64,000 nucleotides of DNA from an uncultured Monoglobus sp. (GTDB lineage Bacteria; Bacillota; Clostridia; Monoglobales; Monoglobaceae). The translations under genes and the position numbers were made by a program. The notes under the pieces are model-generated. The model saw only the letters and a list, made by a program, of their open reading frames with translations, was not told where the DNA came from and did not search any database. The stretch spans positions 40,705 through 104,704 of the forward strand of contig CANQMT010000005.1 in the NCBI GenBank assembly GCA_947625055.1. The letters are read 5' to 3'. Positions 16,101-23,462 of the stretch are shown piece by piece (the first letter of the stretch is position 1; each line of letters begins with the position of its first letter).

Positions 16101-17515
16101 TTAAAAACAAGACCGCCGAACTGCGCCTTATGGACGAGGCGGGCGAAAACGGATACATAATCAGCGATATCCCGATCGACGTTACCACCTTCTCAAGAGT
16201 CGAGATCGGCTCTACTGCCTCGGGCAATGTCACATGGTCGCCGAAAGTCAGCAAGGTTCTCTATAAATCGGATTGCATAAGCGCCTCAACTCCCGTGCCT
16301 CCTACGGCCACACCCGAGCCGACGCCAACGCCCGCTCCGATCCCCATGAAGGGAGAAACATGGAACTTCAATAATATAGACGAGGCGACAACATATGAAG
16401 ACGGCGCGAAGATCGCAAACGAAAACGGAGAGTCGCTGACCGTGAACTATTCAACAAAAAATACGGCTCCCTCTATAGCAAAGAGAGCCGATGGAGATAA
16501 TTACTTCGCGATCGACGACAAGGGCGCCGGTCAGGACGGCTGGACATACACGCCCGAAAGCCCGATCGACTCCGAGCTTATCGTGGTTGAGGAAGAGTTC
16601 AAAATGGGCGACGCCGATAAGGACACGGTGCTTTTGAGGTTATATGATAATAAGAACGCAAGCACGAGCAATACATATACCGATAAAAATGACGGCAGAG
16701 CATTTGAGATAAAGACCGGCGCGGGCACCCTGAAATTCAGTGATTACTTCTCAAAGGGAAGCAGCGACACCAAGGGCCTTGATCAGGACGTTTCGGGCTT
16801 TACATTTGAAAAGGATAAATGGTACGGCATTAAAGTCGAATATGCCAAAGCGGATAACAGCGTGACGATTTACACCAAGCCTGACGGCGGCGCGTATACC
16901 AAGAGAAACACGTTCACTCTCGGCTCCGGAACAAATAAGGGTGATGTTCCGGCGTTGGCTCCCACCGGATTCGCGTGCTCCACACGAGGAAGCGCGGCAA
17001 ATGTCTTGGGAATTGACAATATTTATATAGGTTACGCGTCAAGCGAGCCCGAACCTACCGCCACTCCGGACGAAACCGTGCCCACTGAAACACCGAGCAC
17101 GAGCGAGCCGCCGGCAACATCGGTTCCGGGCCCCACTCAGGCTCCCGCAACCGAGCCGCCCGCGACGTTAGTACCCGGCCCCACTGAGACGCCGGCTGCG
17201 TCCGAGGATCCTAAGCCCGAGTATGCCTACACGATAAACAGCGTCACGCCGTCGCTCGAAGGCGAGACAAGAAGCGTCAATGTGAATATAACAAAGAACC
17301 TTGACGCGGGCGAGGGAAATCAACTGATCGTCGCGGCGTATAACGCGGACGGCGTAATGACTGCTGTGAAAATGGGATCTGTTTCCGCCGAGGTCGGCGA
17401 GACGGTCGATGTAAACATTTCGATCGCGTACGGCGACGGCGACATAGTGATCGCCTATGTGTGGAACAGCCTGAGCGAGGTCAAGCCGCTTGCGGATCCG
17501 TATAAACTGAAGTAA
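13178..17515 (+). CDS. Secreted rhamnogalacturonan lyase, PL11 type, with extra modules
   Basis: A second PL11 lyase, 1,445 residues, paralogous to the preceding gene. Signal peptide 1-25; PL11 catalytic propeller about 45-645 with the same calcium loops and GRNIRAGAHYTQFQ. Two carboxypeptidase-regulatory-like repeats follow (about 661-826), then a 200-residue module absent from the first lyase (about 827-1035, rich in aromatic strands). A Pro/Thr linker near 1038 leads to the concanavalin-like module (1057-1286), then a long Thr/Pro linker and the shared C-terminal module (1349-1445, YVWNSLSEVKPL). The ATG at 13178 is chosen because it begins the signal peptide and has AGGAGG 7 nt upstream; an in-frame TTG at 13082 lies in repeat DNA. 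Tandem placement suggests duplication followed by module gain or loss. Secreted, acting on RG-I. Confidence 0.93.
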   Translation: MKKRLWSIMLALCMVITALPVFAAGEAEEGPAEAAADPAARQMEYLNRGGFASTHPSGGVYLSWRLLGTEPMNTAFKIYKNGAVLVESYELTNYTDPAGTADDKYAVAPVIGGVEGTLSDVFPMLEGHVDGRWTNSPYAYFDIPLQIPEDGVDYTYNEEDSTAKGKSGGPNDASVGDVDGDGEYEVILKWNPSNAKDSAGGGVTGNVYIDCYEYDGTLLWRIDLGRNIRAGAHYTQFQVFDYDGDGKAEMAVKTAPGSIDGKGNYVSDAGNTDEIRNTDNEASYIGSNGHITGGPEYLTIFNGESGAAMQTINYHAPVGNVRDWGDSNYNRSDRFLAGTAYLDGVHPSLIECRGYYGKSVVAAYTWDGKDLKQSWIIDSTSSSSNDFYGQGNHNLSVADLDNDGKDEIIYGSAALDDNGKVLWSAKNSSGRKLGHGDALHVSDFDNDGEQEVFKVLEDEPTWGRVYINGKDGKVLWHETSTSDDGRGLMAYMSPKYGVLAWDSGHNIRTLDGTVVNNSVYQDNKWSLPNSPIYWDGDLYREHFDGKRIQKWNDYDAPDADGNLGSIGRLWELSGINYNNDSKKNPCLQADLFGDWREELILRTVDNTALRVFTSLTPSDYKFTTFMHDSQYRCAIAWQNTGYNQPPHQSYYIGYDKDVPDYVQPNIYVKDLDPEVVFTVTDEAGNPAAGVSVSVGGASKVTDKDGVVSLRIPAGTYIYTAESENYNVASGEITVADGQTNSVTVKLSEIPDSVITVTSGGSPVSGASVMINKKTVKSGADGKITIKLRAGEYDYTAECRKYNTKTGKLTVAENGSPDLSIELEAIDYVYDSDKDANGSKFVYSGGEGAALSFSGGQWTFAQNSTDGGRKFGGDFDMSDGGNMTFEMTYNTGGVKDTSGNWNWAGRTYTHHIEFLDYYGKVLLGISQEYKESGAQEVQYYTGTKSKTAVKSGTVVGGPNITARSASTWTITLNADLKNKTAELRLMDEAGENGYIISDIPIDVTTFSRVEIGSTASGNVTWSPKVSKVLYKSDCISASTPVPPTATPEPTPTPAPIPMKGETWNFNNIDEATTYEDGAKIANENGESLTVNYSTKNTAPSIAKRADGDNYFAIDDKGAGQDGWTYTPESPIDSELIVVEEEFKMGDADKDTVLLRLYDNKNASTSNTYTDKNDGRAFEIKTGAGTLKFSDYFSKGSSDTKGLDQDVSGFTFEKDKWYGIKVEYAKADNSVTIYTKPDGGAYTKRNTFTLGSGTNKGDVPALAPTGFACSTRGSAANVLGIDNIYIGYASSEPEPTATPDETVPTETPSTSEPPATSVPGPTQAPATEPPATLVPGPTETPAASEDPKPEYAYTINSVTPSLEGETRSVNVNITKNLDAGEGNQLIVAAYNADGVMTAVKMGSVSAEVGETVDVNISIAYGDGDIVIAYVWNSLSEVKPLADPYKLK

Positions 17516-17612
17516 TGTAAATGTAGTAATAAAAATACAATAAATAAGAAGAATTATAAATGCGGTAATAAATAAAACGAAGTAATATAAAAAATCGTTT
17601 GTTGTCGCGGAA

Positions 17613-17652
17613 GCGGAAAGGTAATTCCCGGAATTATCTTTCCGCGATTTTT
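17613..17652 (+). terminator. Rho-independent terminator of the PL11 operon
   Basis: A 14-bp stem (GCGGAAAGGTAATT, loop CCCGG, one G-T pair) is followed by ATTTTT. The T-run reaches the stop codon of the convergent folC gene. Confidence 0.85.
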
Positions 17653-18892
17653 ATTCTGTCAGAATTTTTTGTATTTCTCCGGCGAGATACAGTGAACCGC
17701 AGACGCAGATCACGCCGTCCGATTTTTCGAGCTTGCGCAGAGCCTCGGCGGGCGGTTTTTTGATTTCGGCGATAACTCCGCAAGCTTCAAATTCCGCCGC
17801 AAGGTTTTCCGCGGGCAGGCAGCGCGGAATTTCAAGTTCAGTTACGGTGACGGAAGCGCCGCGCCTTTTACAGAACCCGGCAATAAGCCTTGTTATCCCG
17901 CCGTGATCCTTGTCGTCCATGACCGCGGTCAAAAAGCGAACGGTTACGTCAAACTCTTCAAGCTCTTTAAGCAGCGCGCTCACAGCCTGAGGATTATGAG
18001 CGCCGTCAATTATAACATTGCCGACGCGATCCAGCCTGCCCCGAATTTTGGCGCGGCCGAGGCCGGTCTTTATATTTTCTCGATTTATATTATATCCTTT
18101 TTTCGCAAGACATATTGCGGCCTCAATAGCCGTCGCCGCATTCAGCGTCTGAAATTCTCCGTCCATCGCGAGATAATATTTTTCGCCCTTATATAAAAAT
18201 GAACGCTCGGCGCTGTCATACTTTTCGGGTAGGTCGGGAACTATAAGCTCAGACCCGAGCTCGGCGCAGACCTTTTTCGCGTTTTCAAAAACCACTGCTT
18301 CCTGTTTCGGAAACAGCACCAGCGGCGAACCGGGTTTCACTATGCCGAGTTTCTCTTTGGATATCTCGTTGATAGTTTCGCCGAGGTATTGACAGTGATC
18401 AAGCCCGATCGCGGTCAAGACGGAGACATCGGATTTTTCAATGACGTTGGTGGCGTCAAGCCTTCCGCCAAGTCCCACCTCAAGCACAGCAAAGTCGCAT
18501 TTTTGGCTCTTGAAATACATCATGGCCGCGGCCGTTATAAAAGCGAACTCCGAAACCTCCGCGCCGTATTTTTCGGAAATTTCCCTGACGCGGCTTGCGG
18601 TTTCGGCGAGGCTTTTATCGTCTATGGGTTCGCCGTTGATCCTTATCCTCTCGTTGAAGCGCGTCAAAAACGGCGAGGTAAAAAGGCCGGTCCTGTAACC
18701 GGCGCTTATCAATATTTCCGAGATCATTGTCGCGGTGCTGCCTTTGCCGTTGGTGCCTCCGACATGAATGAATCTGAGACTTTTTTGCGGATCTCCGAGC
18801 CTGTCAAGCAGGACTCTCAACAGATCGTTGCCAAGTATGCGGCTGAACTTCGGTATTGAATGAATGTAATTTATCGATTGTTCGTATGTCAT
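17651..18892 (-). CDS. folC: Folylpolyglutamate / dihydrofolate synthase
   Basis: Adds glutamate to dihydropteroate and/or tetrahydrofolate (Mur-ligase family, ATP dependent). The 413 residues start with the conserved MTYEQSINYIHSI segment. They carry the P-loop GGTNGKGST (K50), a LFTSPFLTRFNERIRING stretch (18 residues) and the DGAHNPQA motif of the C-terminal domain. The start at 18892 is 5 nt past the hisF stop and is served by GGAG inside hisF. It closes the minus-strand run hisH-hisF-folC. A single folC for both activities is usual in Firmicutes. Confidence 0.93.
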   Translation of the reverse strand: MTYEQSINYIHSIPKFSRILGNDLLRVLLDRLGDPQKSLRFIHVGGTNGKGSTATMISEILISAGYRTGLFTSPFLTRFNERIRINGEPIDDKSLAETASRVREISEKYGAEVSEFAFITAAAMMYFKSQKCDFAVLEVGLGGRLDATNVIEKSDVSVLTAIGLDHCQYLGETINEISKEKLGIVKPGSPLVLFPKQEAVVFENAKKVCAELGSELIVPDLPEKYDSAERSFLYKGEKYYLAMDGEFQTLNAATAIEAAICLAKKGYNINRENIKTGLGRAKIRGRLDRVGNVIIDGAHNPQAVSALLKELEEFDVTVRFLTAVMDDKDHGGITRLIAGFCKRRGASVTVTELEIPRCLPAENLAAEFEACGVIAEIKKPPAEALRKLEKSDGVICVCGSLYLAGEIQKILTE

Positions 18893-18896
18893 AATA

Positions 18897-19772
18897 TCAG
18901 CTCCGTCTAACCGGTACGCCCTCGGATTCGAGATAATCCTTTAAATCGTTTATTTCAATTTCGCGGAAGTGGAAAAGCGAAGCGGCAAGAGCTGCGTCAG
19001 CTTTTCCGTCGGTCAGCGCGTCTTTAAAGTGTTTCATGGTCCCTGCTCCGCCCGAGGCGATCACAGGTATTGAAACGCTGTCCGCGATCGCGCGCGTCAG
19101 TTCAATGTCATAGCCCGCCTTGGTGCCGTCGCAGTCCATTGACGTCAACAATATCTCGCCCGCGCCGAGGCTTTCGACCTTTTTGGCCCATTGGACAGCG
19201 TCAAGCCCGGTGTCGATCCTGCCTCCGTTGATATATACGTTTCGGCCCGAGCGTTCTTCTTCAAGGCTTCCCTTGGGGGGAGCTGCCGCCAAAGCCGAGC
19301 GTTCTTCTTCAAGGCTCCCCTTGGGGGGAGCTGCCGCCGAAGGCGGCTGAGAGGGGAAGTCCCCCCGCGAAACTCGTTTCGCGTCTATAGCCACCACAAC
19401 GCACTGACTGCCAAACTTTTCAGCGGCGTCCGATATAAGCCGAGGGTTGCGTATCGCCGAGGAATTTATCGAGATCTTGTCCGCGCCCTGAAGCAACAGT
19501 TCGCGGAAATCCTCGACGGACTTTATGCCGCCGCCCACCGTGAACGGAATGAAGACGGCCTCCGCCACTCTTTTGGCCATTTCAACGACTGTTCTCCGCG
19601 CTTCGTGCGTGGCGGTAATATCCAAAAACACAAGCTCGTCCGCGCCCGCTTTATTATACGCTTTCGCCGCCTCGACGGGGTCGCCGGCGTCGATTAGATT
19701 TACAAAATTCACGCCCTTGACAACGCGCCCGTTTTTCACGTCAAGACACGGTATAATTCGTTTTGCAAGCAT
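18897..19772 (-). CDS. hisF: Imidazole glycerol phosphate synthase cyclase subunit, with repeat-derived insertion
   Basis: Forms imidazole glycerol phosphate and AICAR in histidine synthesis, using ammonia from HisH. The (beta-alpha)8 barrel is canonical: [12 protein letters not shown] with catalytic D11, FTVGGGI, VVVAID with catalytic D130, [11 protein letters not shown] and ASGGAG. It is 291 residues instead of about 252. Extra residues from about 137 to 177 sit just after D130-AKRV and consist of two 16-residue copies of [14 protein letters not shown] with flanks. This segment is translated from an intergenic-type repeat (19249-19360) in frame and without stops. In the Thermotoga enzyme the corresponding region is a short beta-hairpin near the HisH interface. 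Whether the enzyme still works is unknown; the rest of the sequence is intact and hisH is intact, suggesting selection is still acting. Confidence 0.93.
   Translation of the reverse strand: MLAKRIIPCLDVKNGRVVKGVNFVNLIDAGDPVEAAKAYNKAGADELVFLDITATHEARRTVVEMAKRVAEAVFIPFTVGGGIKSVEDFRELLLQGADKISINSSAIRNPRLISDAAEKFGSQCVVVAIDAKRVSRGDFPSQPPSAAAPPKGSLEEERSALAAAPPKGSLEEERSGRNVYINGGRIDTGLDAVQWAKKVESLGAGEILLTSMDCDGTKAGYDIELTRAIADSVSIPVIASGGAGTMKHFKDALTDGKADAALAASLFHFREIEINDLKDYLESEGVPVRRS
19249..19360. repeat. Intergenic-type repeat inserted in frame inside hisF
   Basis: Two direct 48-bp units (19249-19296 and 19297-19344) each carry GAGCGTTCTTCTTCAAGGCT and CCCTTGGGGGGAGCTGCCGCC. They are followed by GAAGGCGGCTGAGAGGGG. 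The CTTGGGGGGAG...CTGAGAGGGG part matches the module at 8017-8056, 27607-27647 and 63325-63362. The 48-bp period keeps the hisF frame. Confidence 0.9.
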
Positions 19773-19786
19773 AAATCATATCCCTC

Positions 19787-20392
19787 CTAAAGGCTGCCGA
19801 AATTTTTGAGTATTTTAAGACCGATGTCGCCGCTTTTTTCGGGGTGGAACTGAGTGGCAAAGAGATTGCCTTGCCACACGGCGACCGGGATCTCCGAGCC
19901 GTATTGAGTTTTTGCGCATACTACGCTCTCGTCATCGGGAGCGATGTGATAGGAATGGACAAAATACATATAAGGCTCATCGCCGATCCCCTTGAATATG
20001 GGGCAGTTTGCGTCATATGTGATCGAGTTCCAGCCCATGTGCGGGATTTTCAGTCCGGGCGCCGGCGGGATCTTTTTGTTTCCGCCCTTTAATATTGAAA
20101 GGCCTTTTGCGCCCGGTGATTCCTCGCTTGAGTCAAACAAAAGCTGAAGACCGAGGCATATACCCAAAAACGGCTTGCCTTTTTCGACAGATTCGCGGAT
20201 GCAGCGGTCAAGTCCGGCTGTCCTGATCGAGTCCATGCATACGCCGAACGCGCCCACTCCGGGGAGTATTATTTTATCGGCGGCGAGGATATCGGAAGGC
20301 TCGGCGGAGATTTTCGCGCTGAAGCCCAAAAACTCAAGTGCCTTTTCGACCGAGCGCAGATTTCCCGCGCCATAATCAATTATCGTGATCAT
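19787..20392 (-). CDS. hisH: Imidazole glycerol phosphate synthase glutaminase subunit
   Basis: Class I glutamine amidotransferase that feeds ammonia to HisF. The 201 residues start [11 protein letters not shown]. The nucleophile elbow GICLGLQ holds C79, and the His/Glu pair lies in QFHPEKSG near the C terminus. The ATG at 20392 is preferred over a GTG 9 bp upstream because GAGGTG is well placed for it and the family begins there. hisF starts 15 bp downstream with its own AGGAGGG. No other his genes are in the window, so the pathway is split across the genome. Confidence 0.93.
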   Translation of the reverse strand: MITIIDYGAGNLRSVEKALEFLGFSAKISAEPSDILAADKIILPGVGAFGVCMDSIRTAGLDRCIRESVEKGKPFLGICLGLQLLFDSSEESPGAKGLSILKGGNKKIPPAPGLKIPHMGWNSITYDANCPIFKGIGDEPYMYFVHSYHIAPDDESVVCAKTQYGSEIPVAVWQGNLFATQFHPEKSGDIGLKILKNFGSL

Positions 20393-20521
20393 TTGCGTCA
20401 CCTCGGAATTATAATATCACAATTATGTTGAAATTGTCAATACAGGCGCTTGTTTTTGAATCTCCGTACTCGTTTTTGATTGCGGCGCAAAAACCGCATC
20501 AGGTAAAAACTCCGGGCCCAA

Positions 20522-20550
20522 ACGGGCAAAAGCAAAACGCTTTTGCCCGT
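20522..20550. terminator. Terminator hairpin downstream of the DUF11 gene
   Basis: A 12-bp perfect stem ACGGGCAAAAGC, loop AAAACg-like, is followed by TTTT on the plus strand and TTT on the minus strand. It lies between the DUF11 gene (minus) and the hisH leader and probably terminates the DUF11 transcript. Confidence 0.7.
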
Positions 20551-20567
20551 TTTTGCTGTGCCGCGGA

Positions 20568-21425
20568 TCAGGAGATAGTTCCGGTGACTTCGATAGTGAC
20601 AGTTCCGGGACCGTTGTCCGAGGCCGCGGGTACATTGAGAGTGACCGCGCTTCCGTCCTTGGGGAAGGTAAGAGTGTTGGTCGGTTCGGCGACCTCGTAA
20701 TCATCCTGCGCGGCGGTGACGGGGCCGCTGCCGGTGTCGTAGGTTATCGACGTCACGCTGAACTCGCTCGGCAGCGCGTCGGTAAGCACGACGCTGTTTG
20801 CGGGCCCCGTGCCGGTATTGAGCAGCGTGAAGGTGTAGGTCAGGCTGTCGCCCGATACGACGGTGTCCTGACCGGCAGCCTTAAGGATAGCGACGTTGGC
20901 GTAGGGCTGGGGCGTGATCGTCGCCTCGGCCGTCGCGGTGACTGCCGCGCCGCTTGCCGAGCCGCCGTTTGCGGTGGCTGTGATCGTGTTTGTCACGGCC
21001 TCGCTCTGTGACGGGTCAAGCGTGGCGGCGTAAACGATAATAAGATTGTCTCCGGGCTGCAGAACGGTTGTTGCAGAGAAGGTAACGTTTGTACCGCCGG
21101 GAGTTCCCGTTCCGGTTATCGGATCGCCGTTTAAATAGAACTTAGCCGAGTCGCCCACATAGATAAGGGGCTGCGCGCCGCTCACGGCGTCGCCCAGATC
21201 GTCGACGACGGACGGATTGTAAAGCGCTCCCGAGCCGGTGTTGTCAATGCGCACGATATACGTTCCGGCGGAGCCGGGAACGATCGCGGGCGTGACCGCC
21301 GTCTTTGTCGTTTCCATGGTGTACTGGTCAATAAGCGAGGTGTTTGTCTGATTGGAGAGCGCGGTGGCCGTTAGGCCGTTGTCACTGTATGAGATCTGCG
21401 CTCTGTTCGGAAGAATAGTTGCCAT
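20568..21425 (-). CDS. DUF11 repeat protein without signal peptide
   Basis: A 285-residue acidic, Thr/Gly/Ala-rich beta protein. The N-terminal segment (MATILPNRAQISYSDNGLTA) is followed by at least two Ig-like DUF11 units, recognisable from the YIVRIDNTGSGALYNPSVVDDL and SLTYTFTLLNTGTGPANSVV-type strands (quoted in part). DUF11 units normally occur in secreted adhesin stalks, yet no signal peptide, anchor or transmembrane helix is present. AAAGGAGAGAG fixes the start at 21425; an upstream in-frame ATG at 21503 is not supported by an RBS and would still give no signal peptide. It is probably monocistronic, with terminator 20522-20550 downstream. Role unknown: it could be a cytoplasmic or unconventionally exported fibre-like protein. 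Confidence 0.75.
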   Translation of the reverse strand: MATILPNRAQISYSDNGLTATALSNQTNTSLIDQYTMETTKTAVTPAIVPGSAGTYIVRIDNTGSGALYNPSVVDDLGDAVSGAQPLIYVGDSAKFYLNGDPITGTGTPGGTNVTFSATTVLQPGDNLIIVYAATLDPSQSEAVTNTITATANGGSASGAAVTATAEATITPQPYANVAILKAAGQDTVVSGDSLTYTFTLLNTGTGPANSVVLTDALPSEFSVTSITYDTGSGPVTAAQDDYEVAEPTNTLTFPKDGSAVTLNVPAASDNGPGTVTIEVTGTIS

Positions 21426-21511
21426 TTTTCTCTCTCCTTTTTCATTTTTGTGTCTTTGGCGCGCCCGATATATCCTATGCCGAAATTTTACAAAAAGTGA
21501 CAAATTTAAAA

Positions 21512-21526
21512 TTTAGAAAAATTTAG
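21512..21526. repeat. TTTAG pair upstream of the DUF11 gene
   Basis: Two TTTAG motifs (21512-21516, 21522-21526) are separated by AAAAA. The same TTTAGAAAAA pattern forms the four-fold array at 22343-22380, on the other side of the toxin-antitoxin pair. Confidence 0.5.
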
Positions 21527-21574
21527 TAACTTACCGCTGTTTGGTGTAAAATAAAGAAAATAATGTCTAAAGTA

Positions 21575-21606
21575 TTGACAAAGTGTGTATAATAGGTGTA
21601 TAATAG
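21575..21606 (+). promoter_or_regulatory. Promoter and tandem 11-bp repeat of the toxin-antitoxin operon
   Basis: TTGACA (21575-21580) and TATAAT (21599-21604) are 18 bp apart. GTGTATAATAG is repeated back to back (21585-21595, 21596-21606), so the -10 is duplicated inside a direct repeat that could be the antitoxin operator. Confidence 0.75.
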
Positions 21607-21625
21607 ATAATAAGGAGATGATATT

Positions 21626-21907
21626 ATGGCAACTGTTAGCACAAGTATTAAAATTGATTCAGGGTTAAAGCAAGAATCACAAAAGTTATTTGAAAGTTTT
21701 GGATTAAGTCTCAGCGCGGCGGTAAATATCTTTCTTCGTCAGGCAGTTCGCGAGCAGGCTATTCCGTTTAGAGTAGGCGCACCTATGCCAAACGAGGAAA
21801 CGCTTGAAGCCATTAACGAGGTAAAAAGAATGAAAGAAAATCCAAATTTTGGCAAGACTTATTCAAATGTTGAACAAATGATGGAGGAACTGCTTGCCGA
21901 TGTATAA
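21626..21907 (+). CDS. dinJ: RelB/DinJ family antitoxin
   Basis: A 93-residue ribbon-helix-helix antitoxin that neutralises the adjacent YafQ-like RNase and represses the operon. The N terminus (VSTSIKIDSGLKQESQKLF) is the DNA-binding strand and helix. The middle LSLSAAVNIFLRQAVREQ is the family hallmark, and the C-terminal half is charged, as expected for the toxin-wrapping region. AAGGAG lies 8 nt before the ATG. It overlaps the toxin start. Base composition is more AT-rich than the flanking genes, consistent with horizontal acquisition. Confidence 0.92.
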   Translation: MATVSTSIKIDSGLKQESQKLFESFGLSLSAAVNIFLRQAVREQAIPFRVGAPMPNEETLEAINEVKRMKENPNFGKTYSNVEQMMEELLADV

Positions 21908-22172
21908 TATAAAGCCGACCACAAGATTTCAAAAGGATCTGAAGCGTATAAAGAAACGTGGGTTTGATATTTCCTTATTAACTAATGTGATCAAAAAACT
22001 TGCCAATGCAGAGCAGCTGCCTGAAAAAAACAAAGACCATTTGCTTTCCGGCGTCTACTATGGTATGAGAGAGTGTCATATTACACCGGACTGGTTGCTG
22101 GTTTATGAGATAGATAATGACAATCTTATTTTATATCTTACAAGAACAGGTTCTCACAGTGACCTGTTTTAA
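21900..22172 (+). CDS. yafQ: YafQ/RelE family mRNA interferase toxin
   Basis: A 90-residue ribosome-dependent endoribonuclease of the RelE superfamily, YafQ branch. It contains the basic N-terminal helix (RFQKDLKRIKKRGFDIS), the central LLSGVYYGMRECHITPDWLLVYEI core (quoted in pieces: GMRECHI, PDWLLVY) and the C-terminal TRTGSHSDLF with the conserved histidine. GGAGGAAC at 21883-21890 suits the ATG at 21900; an in-frame TTG at 21894 is too close to it. It overlaps the antitoxin by 8 bp. All expected motifs are intact, so this pair is probably functional, unlike the remnant at 9674. Confidence 0.92.
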   Translation: MYNIKPTTRFQKDLKRIKKRGFDISLLTNVIKKLANAEQLPEKNKDHLLSGVYYGMRECHITPDWLLVYEIDNDNLILYLTRTGSHSDLF

Positions 22173-22177
22173 TAGTT

Positions 22178-22205
22178 AAGCCGTCCGTTATGGGCGGCTT
22201 TGTTT
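22178..22205 (+). terminator. Terminator of the toxin-antitoxin operon
   Basis: Stem AAGCCGTCC / GGGCGGCTT with loop GTTAT, then TGTTT. Confidence 0.8.
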
Positions 22206-22342
22206 ATGATTTAATAATTTTATAATATACGGAAGAATATATAGAAATGTCTTTCAGTCAAAATGGTGTAAAAATGGTGTCAAACTAATTTACTTCATAA
22301 ATTTATCACTTAAACCAACGTGTTTTCGGGATTTTCAAAAAT

Positions 22343-22396
22343 TTTAGAAAAATTTTAGGAATAATTTAGAAAAAGTTTAGAATTGGGGTTTATAAT
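22343..22396 (+). promoter_or_regulatory. Phased TTTAG array and -10 box ahead of the exported protein gene
   Basis: Four TTTAG motifs start at 22343, 22354, 22365 and 22376, exactly 11 bp apart and separated by A-rich spacers. TATAAT is at 22391-22396 with no consensus -35. This is the geometry of an activator-dependent promoter with several regulator copies on one DNA face. The leader to 22462 is about 60 nt. Confidence 0.6.
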
Positions 22397-22461
22397 ACGG
22401 TTATAAGCTGAAGATAAGCGCTTGGTCTTGGCAAAATATATTCTGAAAGTGAGGAATTACT

Positions 22462-23421
22462 ATGAAAAAGAAAAACAGAAAGCTTCGGGCGGCTCTGTGC
22501 ATCTGCGCCGCGCTGCTGATACTCAGCATGGCGGTTTTCGCCAACTATGACAACGCGGGCGGCTATTCGGCGATCAAAAACGGAGTAAAGGGCCTGCTCT
22601 ATCAGGATAACTTTACGGTAAGCGTCAAGGCGGACGCATCGCTTGACGGAGCGAGTATCGGCATATTAACCGATATGACATACAAGCTTGACAAAAACGG
22701 AGAGGCCCGGGTTTACTCAAGCGAGAGTTTCTTGGACGTAAACGGCGATCGGAATTTGTATGAGGCGATCGAGCAGAACGGCGACAGATATGTTTACAGC
22801 GACTATGTCGCTTACGGGACCGGCGAAAAACAGGTGAATAAATTTATGTATCCTGACAGCGGCGACGGAACTTTTTTCGACGTAGACGACGAGGTTTTTA
22901 ACAAAGGCGTGAATTTTGTTGAGACATTGAGCGACGTGCTGATCGGCGACATTAAGAACAACATAGTGCTGGCGCAGACAGACGGCGCGAGCCGCACATA
23001 CAGCCTCAATATGTCGGGCGACCAGCTCCCCAAATATATGACTGCGGCGTTCTCGTTTATGTGCGCGGGCTCCCGCCACAGCGGAGCGCTTGATATGAGC
23101 GGCGATCTGGACGCGATCATGAACAACATGATGATAAACCAAAACGAGCCGTATATCAACAACGTGTGCGGCAATGTGACGCTTGACGACCGCGACAGGA
23201 TCACGGCGTTCGACGGCAAGGTGACAGTCACGGGCTATGACGAGAACAATGCCGCCCACGATCTGTGCTTCAGCATAAACCTTACCGCGGGCGACTACGG
23301 CACCACAAAGATCGACCCCGTGAACCCCGAGGAATACCAAGACGTGCGCGAAATGCCGTATTACGTCAACACCGAAAGCGTTGAAATAAGCGGCGAAGAT
23401 GTTGAGGATGTCGAAGATTAA
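22462..23421 (+). CDS. Exported protein of unknown function
   Basis: A 319-residue protein not recognised as a named family. A basic start (MKKKNRKLR) and a hydrophobic segment (about residues 9-27, ending near VFANYDN) form a signal peptide or membrane anchor. The body is rich in aromatic and acidic residues and looks like alternating beta strands (QDNFTVSVKADASLDG, YVYSDYVAYG), with a single YINNVCGNVTLDD turn. The tail is strongly acidic (GEDVEDVED). GAGG precedes the ATG. An activator-type promoter with the phased TTTAG array lies upstream. A repeat array separates it from the ABC exporter and two-component genes, so a functional link is only positional. It could be an extracytoplasmic sensor or carrier protein. 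Confidence 0.7.
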   Translation: MKKKNRKLRAALCICAALLILSMAVFANYDNAGGYSAIKNGVKGLLYQDNFTVSVKADASLDGASIGILTDMTYKLDKNGEARVYSSESFLDVNGDRNLYEAIEQNGDRYVYSDYVAYGTGEKQVNKFMYPDSGDGTFFDVDDEVFNKGVNFVETLSDVLIGDIKNNIVLAQTDGASRTYSLNMSGDQLPKYMTAAFSFMCAGSRHSGALDMSGDLDAIMNNMMINQNEPYINNVCGNVTLDDRDRITAFDGKVTVTGYDENNAAHDLCFSINLTAGDYGTTKIDPVNPEEYQDVREMPYYVNTESVEISGEDVEDVED

Positions 23422-23462
23422 CGGCTGAAACAAAGCGGGCGGAGCAGTGCCTATGTTGGGCT

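Noticed and set aside
18897..20392. hisH-hisF as part of a legionaminic or nucleotide-sugar cluster
   Set aside because: Both sequences are canonical histidine enzymes and neighbours are folC and a DUF11 gene, not sugar genes.
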